64,000 nucleotides of DNA from Desulfobacteraceae bacterium (GCA_004796375.1 QZLA01000348.1:1-64000), one strand, 5' to 3'; shown: positions 7,661-17,756, counted from the stretch's first letter. Translations and numbers: made by a program. The notes: generated by a model from the letters alone, not told the origin.

Positions 7661-9886
7661 GGGGTGGTCGAAAATATTCCTGATTTTTGCGCAAAGGTCC
7701 CTGACCAATATCGGCTTCATGACCATATCGGCAAACCCGATCTCTTTGGCGTGGGCCAATGTGATCTCTTCACTGAATCCTGTGGACATGATCACAGGGA
7801 TATCTCCACGTATCCGGTGCAGCTCTTTGACCAGTTTATCGCCCCGGATTCCCGGCATGGACAGGTCGGTAATCACCAGGTCAAAGCGGTCCGGTGATTG
7901 ACAAAACTGCGTGATGGCGGCTTCAGGATCTGAGAATTCACTGGTCTGGTACCCCAGCCGATTCAGCGCTTTTTTCTGCATATCCAGGATCGCCTCTTCA
8001 TCATCAACCAGGAGGATGTGTTCATCTCCTGCAAAGGGTTCCGGGTTTTCCGGATCCGGGGCTTGGCGGACAGTGGAGAGAGCATCCAATACCGGAATAT
8101 ACACCCTGAATTCAGTTCCCTCTCCAGGTTCGCTTTTCACACGGATACTGCCGTTCATTTTTTTTACAATACCATGGGTGACGGACAGTCCCATACCGGT
8201 ACCCTTACCTTTTTTCTTTGTGGTGAAAAACGGGTCAAATATTTTATCAATGATTTCGGGTGGAATACCTTTTCCGGTATCGGCAATAGTCAGGCAGACG
8301 TAACTGCCGGGTGTCAGTCCATGATCCTGCAGGTCATCCGGAGTGATGGCCGCCTCATCCAGGGTTATCCGGATTTCACCCGGATCGTCGCCGATGGCAT
8401 GAAACGCGTTGGTGGTCAGGTTCATAATAATTTGATGAAGCTGCGTGGCGTCGGCATGGATGGGGCTGCAGTCCTTGTTCAGGGAGTTTTTTATCTCAAT
8501 ATGCCGGGGGATGGTCGACCGCAATAGTTTGACGGCTTCCTTGAGAATGATCTGAAACCGTATCGGGTGATGATCGACATCATCCTGCCGGGAAAAGGCA
8601 AGGATCTGATGAACCAGTTCTTTGGCACGCAATGCACTGGCATGTATCTGGTTCAAACTCTCCCGGGTGGCGGTATCCGCCTCCTTTTTATCCTCCATCA
8701 GCATCTCTGTGAATCCGAGGATGGGAAACAGGATGTTGTTAAAGTCATGGGCGATGCCCCCGGCCAGGGTGCCGATGGCCTCCATCTTCTGTGCCTGCTG
8801 AAGCCTGGATTCATATTCGATCTGCTTTTTTTCAAGCGTTTTGATGGTGGTAACATCGGTGTGGGTCCCGAGGATTCGCAGCGGGCCATTCTGATCGTCC
8901 CATTGCAGCAGTTTTCCCCGGGCCACCACCCATCGGAAGGAACCATCCTTGCAGCGGATACGGTGGCGGTTCATGAAATAGGGGCGATCTGGACGGATAT
9001 TCTGGTAAAGGTCCGATTGGAGACGGGGCCGCTCTTCCTCAGAGACCCGGTCGAGCCATTCATCGATATGATCCTGGATGTCGTGCGCCTCATACCCGAA
9101 CATTCTTTTCCACTGTGAGGAGAAAAACACCCGGCCGGTCTGAAGATCCCAATCCCACACCCCGTCGCCCGCACCCTCCAGTGCAAAATGCCATCTTTCT
9201 TCACTCTCTTTTAAGGACAGGATGGTCCGGTCATGGGCTTTTACCTTTTCTTCAAGCTGGGTGGCGGTGTCCTGGAGCAAGCGGCTCGTCTCCTGGGCGT
9301 GCCCTAACGAGTAGGCGATACCCTGAATCAGTCTTGCCATGGCAATGACAGATATCATGCTTAAAAACATCAGGGTGACCGACGTGGTCATCCAGGTGTC
9401 AGACGTATGTAATTCAAGATGAATCCACGCGTTAAAGTCTTGATTGAGAAGGTACTGGAAGATCGTCAGGATGATACACTGGCCGCAAAGGACAATGAGC
9501 CCTGACCGGATTCCCAGGATCAGGGTGGCAAAAACCGAGGTGGTGTACAGCCAGATCCTTGCACTGCCGATGGGGCCGGTGGAGAAAAGGGACAGTGAGC
9601 CCAGGCCGAAGAATATCATCACGCCTGCCCATGCTCTGATCTTAAAAGGAATCGGTTGGGTAAAGGCAAGGGTAAGGCAGAAAAGATAGGAGAGATGGTA
9701 GGCGATCAGGTTGAACCAGAGTCCGTCCTCAATCGCCGCAAAAGTACTCCTGACCAGGGCCGGAAGTGCGGTGATACAGATGGCTGCAATGACAAACCTG
9801 AAACTGTTTTCCTGCCACTGTCTCAGGGTCAGTGACTGGTCAACCAAAAAAAAACGCTGTAAAAATGCCGGTAAGAAACGCTTCAT
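7652..9886 (-). CDS. Hybrid sensor histidine kinase (TM-PAS-HisKA-HATPase-REC)
   Basis: 744 residues. About six or seven N-terminal membrane helices (to ~residue 195) and a short coiled coil lead to a PAS/PAC unit (GDGVWDWDLQTGRVFF), a HisKA H-box (GTLAGGIAHDFNNILFPIL), an ATPase domain (N-box NLTTNAFHAI, G-box DTGKGIPPEI, FDPFFTTK) and a C-terminal receiver (LLVDDEE, phospho-acceptor in LVITDLSMPG). The start abuts the stop of the upstream kinase with no gap, so the two are co-translated. No separate response regulator is adjacent; output must go through phosphotransfer elsewhere. Signal unknown. Confidence 0.92.
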   Translation of the reverse strand: MKRFLPAFLQRFFLVDQSLTLRQWQENSFRFVIAAICITALPALVRSTFAAIEDGLWFNLIAYHLSYLFCLTLAFTQPIPFKIRAWAGVMIFFGLGSLSLFSTGPIGSARIWLYTTSVFATLILGIRSGLIVLCGQCIILTIFQYLLNQDFNAWIHLELHTSDTWMTTSVTLMFLSMISVIAMARLIQGIAYSLGHAQETSRLLQDTATQLEEKVKAHDRTILSLKESEERWHFALEGAGDGVWDWDLQTGRVFFSSQWKRMFGYEAHDIQDHIDEWLDRVSEEERPRLQSDLYQNIRPDRPYFMNRHRIRCKDGSFRWVVARGKLLQWDDQNGPLRILGTHTDVTTIKTLEKKQIEYESRLQQAQKMEAIGTLAGGIAHDFNNILFPILGFTEMLMEDKKEADTATRESLNQIHASALRAKELVHQILAFSRQDDVDHHPIRFQIILKEAVKLLRSTIPRHIEIKNSLNKDCSPIHADATQLHQIIMNLTTNAFHAIGDDPGEIRITLDEAAITPDDLQDHGLTPGSYVCLTIADTGKGIPPEIIDKIFDPFFTTKKKGKGTGMGLSVTHGIVKKMNGSIRVKSEPGEGTEFRVYIPVLDALSTVRQAPDPENPEPFAGDEHILLVDDEEAILDMQKKALNRLGYQTSEFSDPEAAITQFCQSPDRFDLVITDLSMPGIRGDKLVKELHRIRGDIPVIMSTGFSEEITLAHAKEIGFADMVMKPILVRDLCAKIRNIFDHPGS

Positions 9887-12244
9887 TTAGGGTTCCTGTC
9901 GCAATACACCATTGACCTTGATGGCAAGGTCCTTAAGAGAGAATGGTTTGGCAATGAAGTTGATTCCCTCGTCCAGGACCCCGTGGTGGGCAATTACATT
10001 GGCCGTGTAACCGGACATGTACAGGGTTTTCAGTTCAGGGCAGATCAGGTGGATCTGGCTGGTGAGTTCCCGGCCATTCATCTGCGGCATGATCACATCG
10101 GTGATGAGCAATTGAATACTCCGCCCGTCAGACCGGGCAATAGCCAGTGCATCATCCGGTGTATCTGCTGTCAGGACTTTGTAATTGAGGCTTTCGAGCA
10201 TCTGCTTGCCCAGCTCCAGAATGGATGCGTCATCTTCGATCAGCAGGATGGTCTCCTCGTTGCCCTGGGGAATCACATCCAGGGATTTGGGTTCCAGTTC
10301 AACGGTTTTACCGGCATGTTTGGCCAGGTAAATTTTAAAGGTGGTTCCCTGCCCGGGCTCACTGTATACATTGATAAATCCGCTGTTCTGTTTCACAATA
10401 CCGTAAACCGTTGCAAGGCCCAGCCCGGTACCCTCACCCACACCTTTGGTGGTAAAGAACGGTTCAAAGATCTGGTCCATGATCTCTTTGGGAATGCCCT
10501 TACCGTTGTCGCTGACGGCCAGCATGGCATACTGGCCGGGCTGGAAACCGGGGTGATCTTCACAGTACTTTTTACCCAGTGACATATTCAGGGTTTCAAT
10601 GGTGATCTTTCCCACACCTGAAATAGCATCCCGGGCGTTAACGCAGAGATTCGCCAGGATTTGATCCACCTGTGACGGATCGATTTTCACAGGCCAGAGG
10701 TTTTCGTCAGGCATCCAGGCCAGATCAATGTCCTCTCCAATGAGCCGGCGAAGGATTTTGAGCATGCTGTCCACGGTTCTGTTCAGGTCAATCACCTTGG
10801 GGTCCACGGTCTGCTTGCGGGCAAACGCCAGCAGCTGACGGGTGATCTCGGTGGCCCTCCGGGAAGCCGAAAGGATGGCCTCCAGGTTTGAATGCAGGGG
10901 GTTATCCTCTTTCATTACAGCCATGGAAAGCTCGGCATAACCGATGATAATGCTGGAGATATTGTTGTAATCATGAGCAACACCGCCGGCAAGGCGTCCC
11001 ACCGATTCCATCTTCTGGGCCTGTATCAACTGGTTTTCCAGAAGTTTTAACTCCTCCTCTGCTTTTTTCCTGATGGTGATGTCCTGAAAAATTCCCTTGG
11101 TCACCATGGGTGAACCGTCATCGCTGTAAAGGTGATCGGCCACCGCATAGATGTTGATGGTATCACCGCTCTGCTGGATCAGGCGGAACTCGACAGCCAG
11201 AGATTCATGGTCGGCAATGGCGTGTCGCAGCTCCTCCCGGATACGCTCCTGATCATCATCATGGATCAGGCTGAAAAAATCATCGTCGGAAAAGGGTTCG
11301 ATAATATCGGTATAGCCAAGCAGCCTGAAAAATCCTTTGGACCAATAGGTGTTATCGGTTTTCCAGTTTTTTTCAAAGTATCCCAGTTTGGCGATGGTTT
11401 CAGCCTGTTCAAGGGAACTGAGGCTTTTCTGCAGGATTTTTTCCTCATTTTCAAGTTTGGATACCAGTTCTTTTTCTCTCTGAAAGGATACTTTGAGGTC
11501 ATAGTTGGCCTGATGCAGTTCCTTGGTCCGTTCTTTCACCATCTGCTCAAGCCGGATGTTCATATTGGTGGTTTTGCTTTCTGCAATCTTGAGCAGGTCA
11601 TTGAGCATGAAGTCTCTTCGGGACATCAGTTCCAGGGCATAGCAGACCATCATTCCTAAAAGGTTAATGCCGAACATGTAGAAAAAATCGGTCAGGATCA
11701 CCATGCGGTCAAGCTGGGCAAAAATGACGGCACTGACCGAGTACAGGGTGACGATGGTATTACCGGCAAATGCGGCCCACAAAAAGGTAAGCCGGATAAA
11801 GGCATAGCAGAAAAACAGACAAAAGATAATACCGATGAAATTATAGACCGGGTATGTGGCGCTTGTGATGACCGACACAGTAGTAAACCCGGCACCTGTG
11901 GCCAGGACATAGAAGGCGAACAGCTGCTGCCAGAACCGGGCATAATACTTCAGGGCGAAAAAGGAAGCGGCAAGCCCGAGAAGGAACACCAAAGTGACCG
12001 TCAGGATGACCAGGGTCCAGGTGCCCAGCCGTCCGGGATCAATGAAAAAGGCATCCCACATCCCCACGATACAAAAAAAGAATATGGATATCACATGACA
12101 GATCCTGCCCACCTGCAGGTTGCTTTCAAAGTAGGAAGATTTGAATCTGGCTTCAAGGTTTCTGTCGTGAAAGGAGAGGGTCATCCGGTTGATTGAGAAA
12201 TCGATTCCGCTCTTTTCACGACTGTCTGTAAACTGACTGAACAA
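9887..12244 (-). CDS. Hybrid sensor histidine kinase (TM-coiled coil-PAS-HisKA-HATPase-REC)
   Basis: 785 residues. The start is a TTG at 12244, supported by AAGGAG five bases before it; the next in-frame ATG lies about 20 codons later. Six or so membrane helices end near residue 210, then a coiled coil (~230-285), PAS/PAC ([19 protein letters not shown]), H-box ([19 protein letters not shown]), ATPase motifs ([28 protein letters not shown]) and a receiver with LLIEDDAS and [13 protein letters not shown]. It shares architecture with the following kinase but the sensor halves differ, so they may read different cues into a shared pathway. Confidence 0.92.
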   Translation of the reverse strand: MFSQFTDSREKSGIDFSINRMTLSFHDRNLEARFKSSYFESNLQVGRICHVISIFFFCIVGMWDAFFIDPGRLGTWTLVILTVTLVFLLGLAASFFALKYYARFWQQLFAFYVLATGAGFTTVSVITSATYPVYNFIGIIFCLFFCYAFIRLTFLWAAFAGNTIVTLYSVSAVIFAQLDRMVILTDFFYMFGINLLGMMVCYALELMSRRDFMLNDLLKIAESKTTNMNIRLEQMVKERTKELHQANYDLKVSFQREKELVSKLENEEKILQKSLSSLEQAETIAKLGYFEKNWKTDNTYWSKGFFRLLGYTDIIEPFSDDDFFSLIHDDDQERIREELRHAIADHESLAVEFRLIQQSGDTINIYAVADHLYSDDGSPMVTKGIFQDITIRKKAEEELKLLENQLIQAQKMESVGRLAGGVAHDYNNISSIIIGYAELSMAVMKEDNPLHSNLEAILSASRRATEITRQLLAFARKQTVDPKVIDLNRTVDSMLKILRRLIGEDIDLAWMPDENLWPVKIDPSQVDQILANLCVNARDAISGVGKITIETLNMSLGKKYCEDHPGFQPGQYAMLAVSDNGKGIPKEIMDQIFEPFFTTKGVGEGTGLGLATVYGIVKQNSGFINVYSEPGQGTTFKIYLAKHAGKTVELEPKSLDVIPQGNEETILLIEDDASILELGKQMLESLNYKVLTADTPDDALAIARSDGRSIQLLITDVIMPQMNGRELTSQIHLICPELKTLYMSGYTANVIAHHGVLDEGINFIAKPFSLKDLAIKVNGVLRQEP

Positions 12245-12516
12245 TCAATCTCCTTAGAACAGTGAGGTGCGGTTTTTGCCGGTTGAACCGTTTATGTTTT
12301 TCTCAAAAAGATATCATAACATTATTCGTGGACTGATCAAAGTCTGTTTTTGTGAAAAAGTAAAAATATGGATTGGCGAATAGCACCTGCGCCCGGTTAT
12401 TCGGAACAGACCCCAAAAAAAATCGTCGTATCATCTGTTTTGACCTAAACCCCTCAATGAAGTTGTTTTGGGTACCTTCATCAAGCCTGTGACACCAATC
12501 TTCAATGGATACCAAC
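12245..12516. other. AT-rich intergenic stretch, no gene seen
   Basis: This spacer separates the divergent kinase operon from the Cache gene. A possible 70-codon frame on the minus strand has no ribosome site or recognisable family and is not called. Regulatory elements of the Cache gene follow at 12517-12577. Confidence 0.5.
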
Positions 12517-12545
12517 TTGGCATCGTAACAAAGCGGCTATATACT
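12517..12545 (+). promoter_or_regulatory. Sigma-70-type promoter of the Cache gene
   Basis: TTGGCA (12517-12522), a 17-base spacer and TATACT (12540-12545) each match consensus at five of six positions. The predicted start near 12552 gives a leader of about 35 bases. Confidence 0.6.
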
Positions 12546-12577
12546 TTTCGTAATTCCAAACAGATCGTTACGAAAAG
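12544..12577 (+). promoter_or_regulatory. Perfect 10-bp inverted repeat over -10 and ribosome site
   Basis: CTTTTCGTAA (12544-12553) and TTACGAAAAG (12568-12577) are exact inverted copies 14 bases apart. The left arm begins in the -10 box and the right arm contains the AAAAGG ribosome site of the gene at 12587. A dimeric repressor site is the simplest reading; because transcription should start at the edge of the left arm, an RNA hairpin would be only partial. Confidence 0.55.
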
Positions 12578-12586
12578 GACATTCCC

Positions 12587-13051
12587 ATGAAAATTTCTAT
12601 GATTTTAAGGTTGATGGTGTTTGTTTGCCTGATGGTTTTTCTCGCGTCAGGCAAGGGGGTTGCCGCTGAAACGGCAACCAAAGAGGAGTGTGTCGCCAAA
12701 TCAAAAGAAGCCGCAGAACTGGTCAATTCCGCAGGGCTGGATGCGGCCATTGAAAAGATCAATGACCCGAATGGACCCTTTGTCTGGAAAGATACCTATG
12801 TGTTTGCACTGGATATGGATTCCGGAAAGGTCATCGCCCATCCCATCAAACCGAAACTGATCGGTAAGATGTTGACCGGTCTAAAAGACGTCAACGGTAA
12901 AATGTTTTTTGTCGAGTTCATCAATGTCGGTAAGAGTAAAGGGGAAGGATGGGTCGATTACATGTGGCCCAAACCGGGCGAAAATTATCACGCTTTCCCT
13001 CCTGGGAATTACCGGTATGTGTATGATTTCCGGGGTCAATGCCTATCTTGA
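12587..13051 (+). pseudogene. Exported Cache-domain protein, 3' end replaced by out-of-frame sequence
   Basis: The frame encodes 154 residues: a signal peptide (cleavage near GVAAE), then a single-Cache sensor fold with FVWKDTYVFALDMDSGKVIAHP and GWVDYMWPKPGE, the usual landmarks of single-Cache proteins. In relatives WPKPGE is followed by about 20 residues (a lysine-rich strand and a G-x-G strand). Here coding similarity stops at 12982, where the sequence joins a chemotaxis receptor fragment in another frame, leaving an unrelated tail. The product may still be made, but it lacks the last strand of the domain. Confidence 0.65.
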
Positions 13052-13679
13052 TCTGAACCGGCGGGTTGACCAGAACGTCAACTATATCAGCCAGGAGACG
13101 GTCAGGTTCGCTATCCAGCGGGGGGCTGTCGAGAACCAGGTACTCGACGGCGTGACGGCAACGGTGATCGATTCTCACAAGGCCGTCCAGATCAAGATCA
13201 ATGATGCATTAAAACGTATTGAGGATCAATCTGCAAGCCAGGCCGTAAAGACAATCATTGAAAAGATCAATGCCGATGAAACCCGTCATGCCGAACTCTT
13301 TAATGAAGTGACCCAAAATGTAAGCGACATCGGCACGGAAAAGGTGTCCATAACAGATACCCTCAAACAGTTGGGTGATACGTTGGGGGAGGCGATTTCC
13401 ACCATAGATGCCGAGGAGGTGGAACTGGCCATGGAGGGAGAAAACCTGGACGGGATGACACAGATCTCAGAGGTGATCCAGGAGGTCGATGGCATTGAGT
13501 CCACCATTGCCACGGCTGTAGAGGAGCAGTCCGCATCTTCAAAGGAGATTGCCCATAATATTTCCCAGGCCTCTGCCGGTGAAATTGCAAACCAGAGTTC
13601 CCAAGTGAATTTGAGCGCAGAAACCCTTGCACGGTTGGCAGAAGGTTTGGAGAAACTGGTTAACCGGTTTAAGATTTAA
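12978..13679 (+). pseudogene. Decayed methyl-accepting chemotaxis protein fragment
   Basis: From about 12978, in a frame different from the Cache gene, the translation reads like a chemotaxis receptor: first membrane helix (IITLSLLGITGMCMISGVNA), helical ligand domain (RRVDQNVNYISQETVRFAIQ), then signalling-domain pieces (STIATAVEEQSASSKEIAHN) and the usual C-terminal LARLAEGLEKLVNRF. The conserved hairpin tip that binds CheA/CheW is missing, the second membrane helix and HAMP are not seen, and SQASAG joins directly to EIANQSS, implying several internal deletions. No start of its own remains. Non-functional as a receptor. Confidence 0.75.
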
Positions 13680-14280
13680 CCGGCAGGCGCTCCGTGAGTA
13701 AAGCGGCTGGATTCAGGGATCTGATCTGGGCGACCGTCATGGGGTCAACTTCCCGGTGACGGGTGGGTGGCCATCCTAAGAAATGGGTGATCAGGATCTG
13801 AAGTGTATCGCCATGGGACACCAGTAAAATGGATTTCTTCTCATGGCATGCCTCCAGACCGGCGATGCACGCCAACGCCCGGGAGAGAACCTGTTCAACC
13901 GGCTCTACCTGGTGGCGGGTGGTCATGTTGCGGTCATCGGCCCATACCTTGCCATAGTTCTTATCGGAGGTCAGCTCCCACGTCCCGAAAAATCGCTCCC
14001 TGATCAGAGAGGAATGCTCTACAGCCGTGTTACACTGGAGCAGGTCCCTTACCTCCTGGGCGGTCTGGCGCGTTCTTAAGAAATCGGATGCCACGATCCG
14101 GGTGGATGCGTCCAGGACCGGCCAGCCCTTGATGGCCTCCCGTGCCTGGTGTTTTCCCTTGTCGGTCAGCCCGTAGGCATCGATCCCGTGTTCCGGGCTG
14201 CTGACAATAATGCCTTTTACATTGGCCATACTCTGGCCGTGCCTCATGATGTAGTACCTGTTTCTAAGGGGATGTTTCAT
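13669..14280 (-). CDS. Histidine phosphatase family protein (phosphoglycerate mutase-like)
   Basis: 203 residues. The catalytic RHG near the N terminus (YYIMRHGQSMAN), SDFLRTRQTA and the second histidine in VSHGDTLQI define the histidine phosphatase superfamily. No membrane or signal segment. Substrate cannot be assigned; related proteins include cobalamin and sugar-phosphate phosphatases. It converges on, and overlaps by 11 bp, the chemotaxis receptor remnant. Confidence 0.85.
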   Translation of the reverse strand: MKHPLRNRYYIMRHGQSMANVKGIIVSSPEHGIDAYGLTDKGKHQAREAIKGWPVLDASTRIVASDFLRTRQTAQEVRDLLQCNTAVEHSSLIRERFFGTWELTSDKNYGKVWADDRNMTTRHQVEPVEQVLSRALACIAGLEACHEKKSILLVSHGDTLQILITHFLGWPPTRHREVDPMTVAQIRSLNPAALLTERLPVKS

Positions 14281-14300
14281 CAGGGGATGCTTATGAATTC

Positions 14301-16382
14301 CTATTTTGCCGGATCAATCGGAAGTTTAAGTTCAACCCGGGTTCCCTGACCCGGGTGTGATGATACATGCAGTACGCCGCCGAAATTGGCAATTCTCTCG
14401 GAAAGACTGTAAAGACCAAACCCTTCGGTCGGCGTTGGATCGTCAGGATTGACGTCAAACCCGGCGCCCTCATCCTGAACATCCAGCGCGATACAGCCGT
14501 CCTTTAGCGAGAGTTCGACATGGCCGCTGTCTGTCCCGGAGTGTTTGATGATATTGGTGATCAATTCGCTGGCCACCCGGTAAAGGGTAATTTTTTCCGG
14601 CCGGTCCATTTCAGGTATATCGATGATGCGGTTGGTGTAATGGATATGGCTGTTGTGTCTGGTATTGAATTCATCGATCAAAACGCCGATGGCAATATCA
14701 ATATCAAAGTCGTCAAGAATCGGTGGGGCCAGGTTGTATATCAAGGTGCGGATTTCACGGACAGCCTGTTCCAGCATGGATTGTATCTCGTTCAGATCCC
14801 GGTTGTATTGATCATGATGGTGTTCCCGGAGATCCTTGATTCTGGAAAGGCTCAATCCAAGGGTCTGTACAACGCTGTCATGAAGATCCGCGGCAATCTT
14901 TTTCCGCTGTTTTTCTTCGGAGTAGACCAGGTACTGGTTCAGCCGCTCAAGCTTCCGGGTATGTTCCTTTTCCATCCGATCAGACAGCTTCAGTTTCTGC
15001 ACCATTTCATTGAATGAATCAAACAGCATGCCAAGTTCATCTGTTTTACGGTGCTTAAAGGTGATGGAAAAATCTCCGTTGGCCACCTGCCGGGTCGTTT
15101 CGACAAACTTCTTGATGGGTTGAATAAACAGGCGGATGATGAACAGGATAACAACGATGGAAAACAACAGTATCAGCAGGGAGTGGCTGATGAAATTTTT
15201 CCAGATGAGGCCAAGGCTCTCATTCATTGCAGTCTGGGTTTTGCTAACGGAAGAGATCAGGTCCGATTCCCGGCTGACCACCACCAGTTTCCATTCAACG
15301 GTTTCCAGGTGACCGATCCCCAGGACATAGCGCCCGCCATCCAAGTCGATATCCACCAGGCCCTCACCCGATTGAGTAATCCTGTGTGACAGTTTGCGGA
15401 CATTTTCAAACGTTGAGTCGGACAACCGGTACTGGAAGATATCATCTGACTGGCGAAGGCGGGTCAGATCAATCTCAAGTCCGAAAAGTGCAAAATAGGC
15501 TTTTGGGAAGGCAATGATATTACCGTCACCGCTGATCAGGAAACTGAATGTCACGGTATCATTTCCCGGTGCTGCCGTGGTCGGGATGGATCGGGTCAGT
15601 TCACGGATCATGGCATCAACCGGGACATCAATGCCGGTGATGGCCCTGAGTGTTCCGGCCCGGTCAATTACAGGTGATGATGCGGTCATCATAAGTCCGT
15701 CAATAACATCATCCTTGTAAATATGGGTCCACCGGGTCTTCTTGATCGAGTCCGGGTTCCGGGTGAACATTGTGACCGGTTCACCGGATCTGAGATCAAA
15801 TTGATCCGGTGGGGGCAAGTTGAAGCATCGGGCCCTGGCCACGGGATTCCGGGTATGGTATTTACCGATACCGCTTAAGGTAATCATATGGGCGGCAAGG
15901 CTCTCCTCGATCAGGGTCTGGGCCTCAACCAGGAACGGTTCCATATGGGTCAGGGCCAGAAGTTCCTTTTTCACCTCATCTGAAATGATCCTATCCCCCC
16001 AGTAAGCGGTGATGACCGGTTCGCTATCGGGACTGTAAAACATCCGGCTGCTTTCGTGGAACCGGAGTGCGTTTGGACGAAGGGGGGAGGATGCATACAG
16101 AATCGTATCATTGTAGACAGCGGCAGACTTTCTGGCCAGGAGTGCGGACACTGCCGTGATCCGTTTGAATACTTCGTTGTACACTTTGGCATGGGCATGT
16201 GCGATCTGTTCAAGATAATTCCTGGACAATGTGCTGATCTGGTCCTGATTGACACGGGATGCATAGTCGCCGAGCTGCCTGAACGATTTCTGCGTGACGT
16301 AGAACAGGGGGATTACTGTCAGCAGAAGAATGACGACGGCAATAATAAACAGCTTTCTGGAGATGGATAACCCTTGGATCAT
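14301..16382 (-). CDS. Cache-HAMP sensor histidine kinase, NarL/HisKA_3 type
   Basis: 693 residues. A first membrane helix (LFIIAVVILLLTVIPLFYV) is followed by a ~330-residue extracytoplasmic dCache-like domain, a second helix (~385-410), HAMP, and a HisKA_3 dimer domain with the phospho-acceptor in KIAADLHDSVVQTLGLSLSR; the ATPase has ELITNIIKHS and DEGAGFD with FGLYSLSERI. HisKA_3 kinases normally signal to NarL-type regulators, none of which is adjacent. It overlaps the upstream MFS gene by ATGA, so a transporter and sensor are co-translated, suggesting the sensor and transporter handle related carboxylates. Confidence 0.9.
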   Translation of the reverse strand: MIQGLSISRKLFIIAVVILLLTVIPLFYVTQKSFRQLGDYASRVNQDQISTLSRNYLEQIAHAHAKVYNEVFKRITAVSALLARKSAAVYNDTILYASSPLRPNALRFHESSRMFYSPDSEPVITAYWGDRIISDEVKKELLALTHMEPFLVEAQTLIEESLAAHMITLSGIGKYHTRNPVARARCFNLPPPDQFDLRSGEPVTMFTRNPDSIKKTRWTHIYKDDVIDGLMMTASSPVIDRAGTLRAITGIDVPVDAMIRELTRSIPTTAAPGNDTVTFSFLISGDGNIIAFPKAYFALFGLEIDLTRLRQSDDIFQYRLSDSTFENVRKLSHRITQSGEGLVDIDLDGGRYVLGIGHLETVEWKLVVVSRESDLISSVSKTQTAMNESLGLIWKNFISHSLLILLFSIVVILFIIRLFIQPIKKFVETTRQVANGDFSITFKHRKTDELGMLFDSFNEMVQKLKLSDRMEKEHTRKLERLNQYLVYSEEKQRKKIAADLHDSVVQTLGLSLSRIKDLREHHHDQYNRDLNEIQSMLEQAVREIRTLIYNLAPPILDDFDIDIAIGVLIDEFNTRHNSHIHYTNRIIDIPEMDRPEKITLYRVASELITNIIKHSGTDSGHVELSLKDGCIALDVQDEGAGFDVNPDDPTPTEGFGLYSLSERIANFGGVLHVSSHPGQGTRVELKLPIDPAK

Positions 16383-17620
16383 TTTGACTGGCCGGGGATA
16401 GGTTGCCTTTGTATGGTTATTTCAGGTTTTACAAGCAGCAGAAGAATCAGACCGGCAAGGCTGACGCCCAGGACCACGGCAAACGGAGCGGTATAACTGT
16501 GACTGATATCGAACAGGTACCCGGTGATGATCGGTCCGATGGCACCGCCAGTGGTGCCGAAACACACCACCATGCCAAACAGGGCGCCATGGGACGCCGT
16601 GCCGAAAAATTCAGCCACGATGGGAGAGATGACGGTAAAAATACCGCCGTGGGCCAGTCCGTAGATGGCAGCAAACAGGTAAAGCTCCCACAGGGTGTCT
16701 GCCAGCTGCAGCCAGAGCAGCCCGGTAATGAGTATGGCAAAAGACAGGATCATGGAGGATTTGCTGCCGATCCGGTCGATAATAATTCCGATGACAAAGC
16801 GCCCGGCCATGCTGACGCCGCCGATGGTGGACAGCACACCAGCTGCCTTGTGGGGGGATATGCCCACATCCCTGCCGTGGGGAACAATATGCACCAGGAT
16901 GCTGAGCAGACAGTAAACCACCAGCAGGTTGATCAGGCAAAGTATCCAGAAGTTAACGGTCCGGGTGGCCTGCGCAAAGGTCAGGTCGTCACGGGTGTTA
17001 TCCCGGCCGGTGCGTTGCGAAGGTTCATCCGTCATGGCCCCGGGATCTCTCCGGATCAGACGGGCGATGATGGACAGAAGGATCAATGAGCCGGCCCCCA
17101 GGACCAGGTAGGCATTTCTCCAGCCTGTACCGCTGATGAGAAAACTGGCCATAAGGGTGAAGCACAACTGGCCCGCGCCGGTCCCCACTTTGGTGATGCC
17201 GGTCATGAGGCCGCGTTTATGCGGAAACCAGCGGGCAATGGTGGTCAGTGCGATTACGTCAACAGAGCTTAATCCGATCCCGAAAATGATGCCGAAAAAA
17301 AGGTAGAGCTGCCACACCGCCCCAAGCTGTGACATGAGCATGCAACCCGAACCAAAGAAAACAGCTGTCACCGTCATGATCCGCTTGGGGCCGACCCGGT
17401 CATTCAGGCGGCCGATAAAGATACCGAAAAGGCCGGATATGAAAAACGCCAGGGAGGATGCACCTGAAATGGTTGCCCTGGACCAGCTGAATTCGGTCAT
17501 CAAGGAGTTGAAAAACACACCGTAAGAGATATAGATGCCGATCCCGATGGCCTGAATGCCGAAACAGCAGGCAATGATAACGGGGGCATATGATTTTGTC
17601 CGGGCGGCATGGGATGTCAT
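16379..17620 (-). CDS. MFS transporter, oxalate/formate antiporter (OFA)-like
   Basis: 413 residues with 12 predicted membrane helices. Features of the OFA group include a first helix ending YGVFFNSLM, the loop motif GRLNDRVGPKRIM between helices 2 and 3, and the second copy IDRIGSKSSM. The family moves mono- and dicarboxylates; substrate is unproven. The stop overlaps the kinase start at 16382. Confidence 0.85.
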   Translation of the reverse strand: MTSHAARTKSYAPVIIACCFGIQAIGIGIYISYGVFFNSLMTEFSWSRATISGASSLAFFISGLFGIFIGRLNDRVGPKRIMTVTAVFFGSGCMLMSQLGAVWQLYLFFGIIFGIGLSSVDVIALTTIARWFPHKRGLMTGITKVGTGAGQLCFTLMASFLISGTGWRNAYLVLGAGSLILLSIIARLIRRDPGAMTDEPSQRTGRDNTRDDLTFAQATRTVNFWILCLINLLVVYCLLSILVHIVPHGRDVGISPHKAAGVLSTIGGVSMAGRFVIGIIIDRIGSKSSMILSFAILITGLLWLQLADTLWELYLFAAIYGLAHGGIFTVISPIVAEFFGTASHGALFGMVVCFGTTGGAIGPIITGYLFDISHSYTAPFAVVLGVSLAGLILLLLVKPEITIQRQPIPGQSK

Positions 17621-17686
17621 GCTCTACCCTTAGTTGGAATGACACGGTTCTGTCAAGGGATTTATTTTGGAAAGGGGTGTTGCAGA

Positions 17687-17723
17687 CCCCAAAGCACCTT
17701 AAGGAATGGCAGGTGCTTTGGGG
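17687..17723 (-). terminator. Strong stem-loop downstream of the 87-residue gene
   Basis: CCCCAAAGCACC (17687-17698) and GGTGCTTTGGGG (17712-17723) form a perfect 12-bp stem with a 13-base loop, about 35 bp past the stop of the minus-strand gene at 17757. No U-run follows, so efficiency is uncertain, but the location between two genes fits a terminator. Confidence 0.55.
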
Positions 17724-17756
17724 ATAAGACGCCCGGAAAAAGGGGGTATCAGGGGA

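Noticed and set aside
12303-12515. Possible 70-residue protein on the minus strand
   Set aside because: AT-rich spacer with no ribosome site and no family; the strand carries a regulatory region for the gene at 12587.
12909-12977. Start of the chemotaxis receptor frame at 12909
   Set aside because: Residues before about 12978 in this frame are an out-of-frame reading of the Cache gene and show no receptor similarity.
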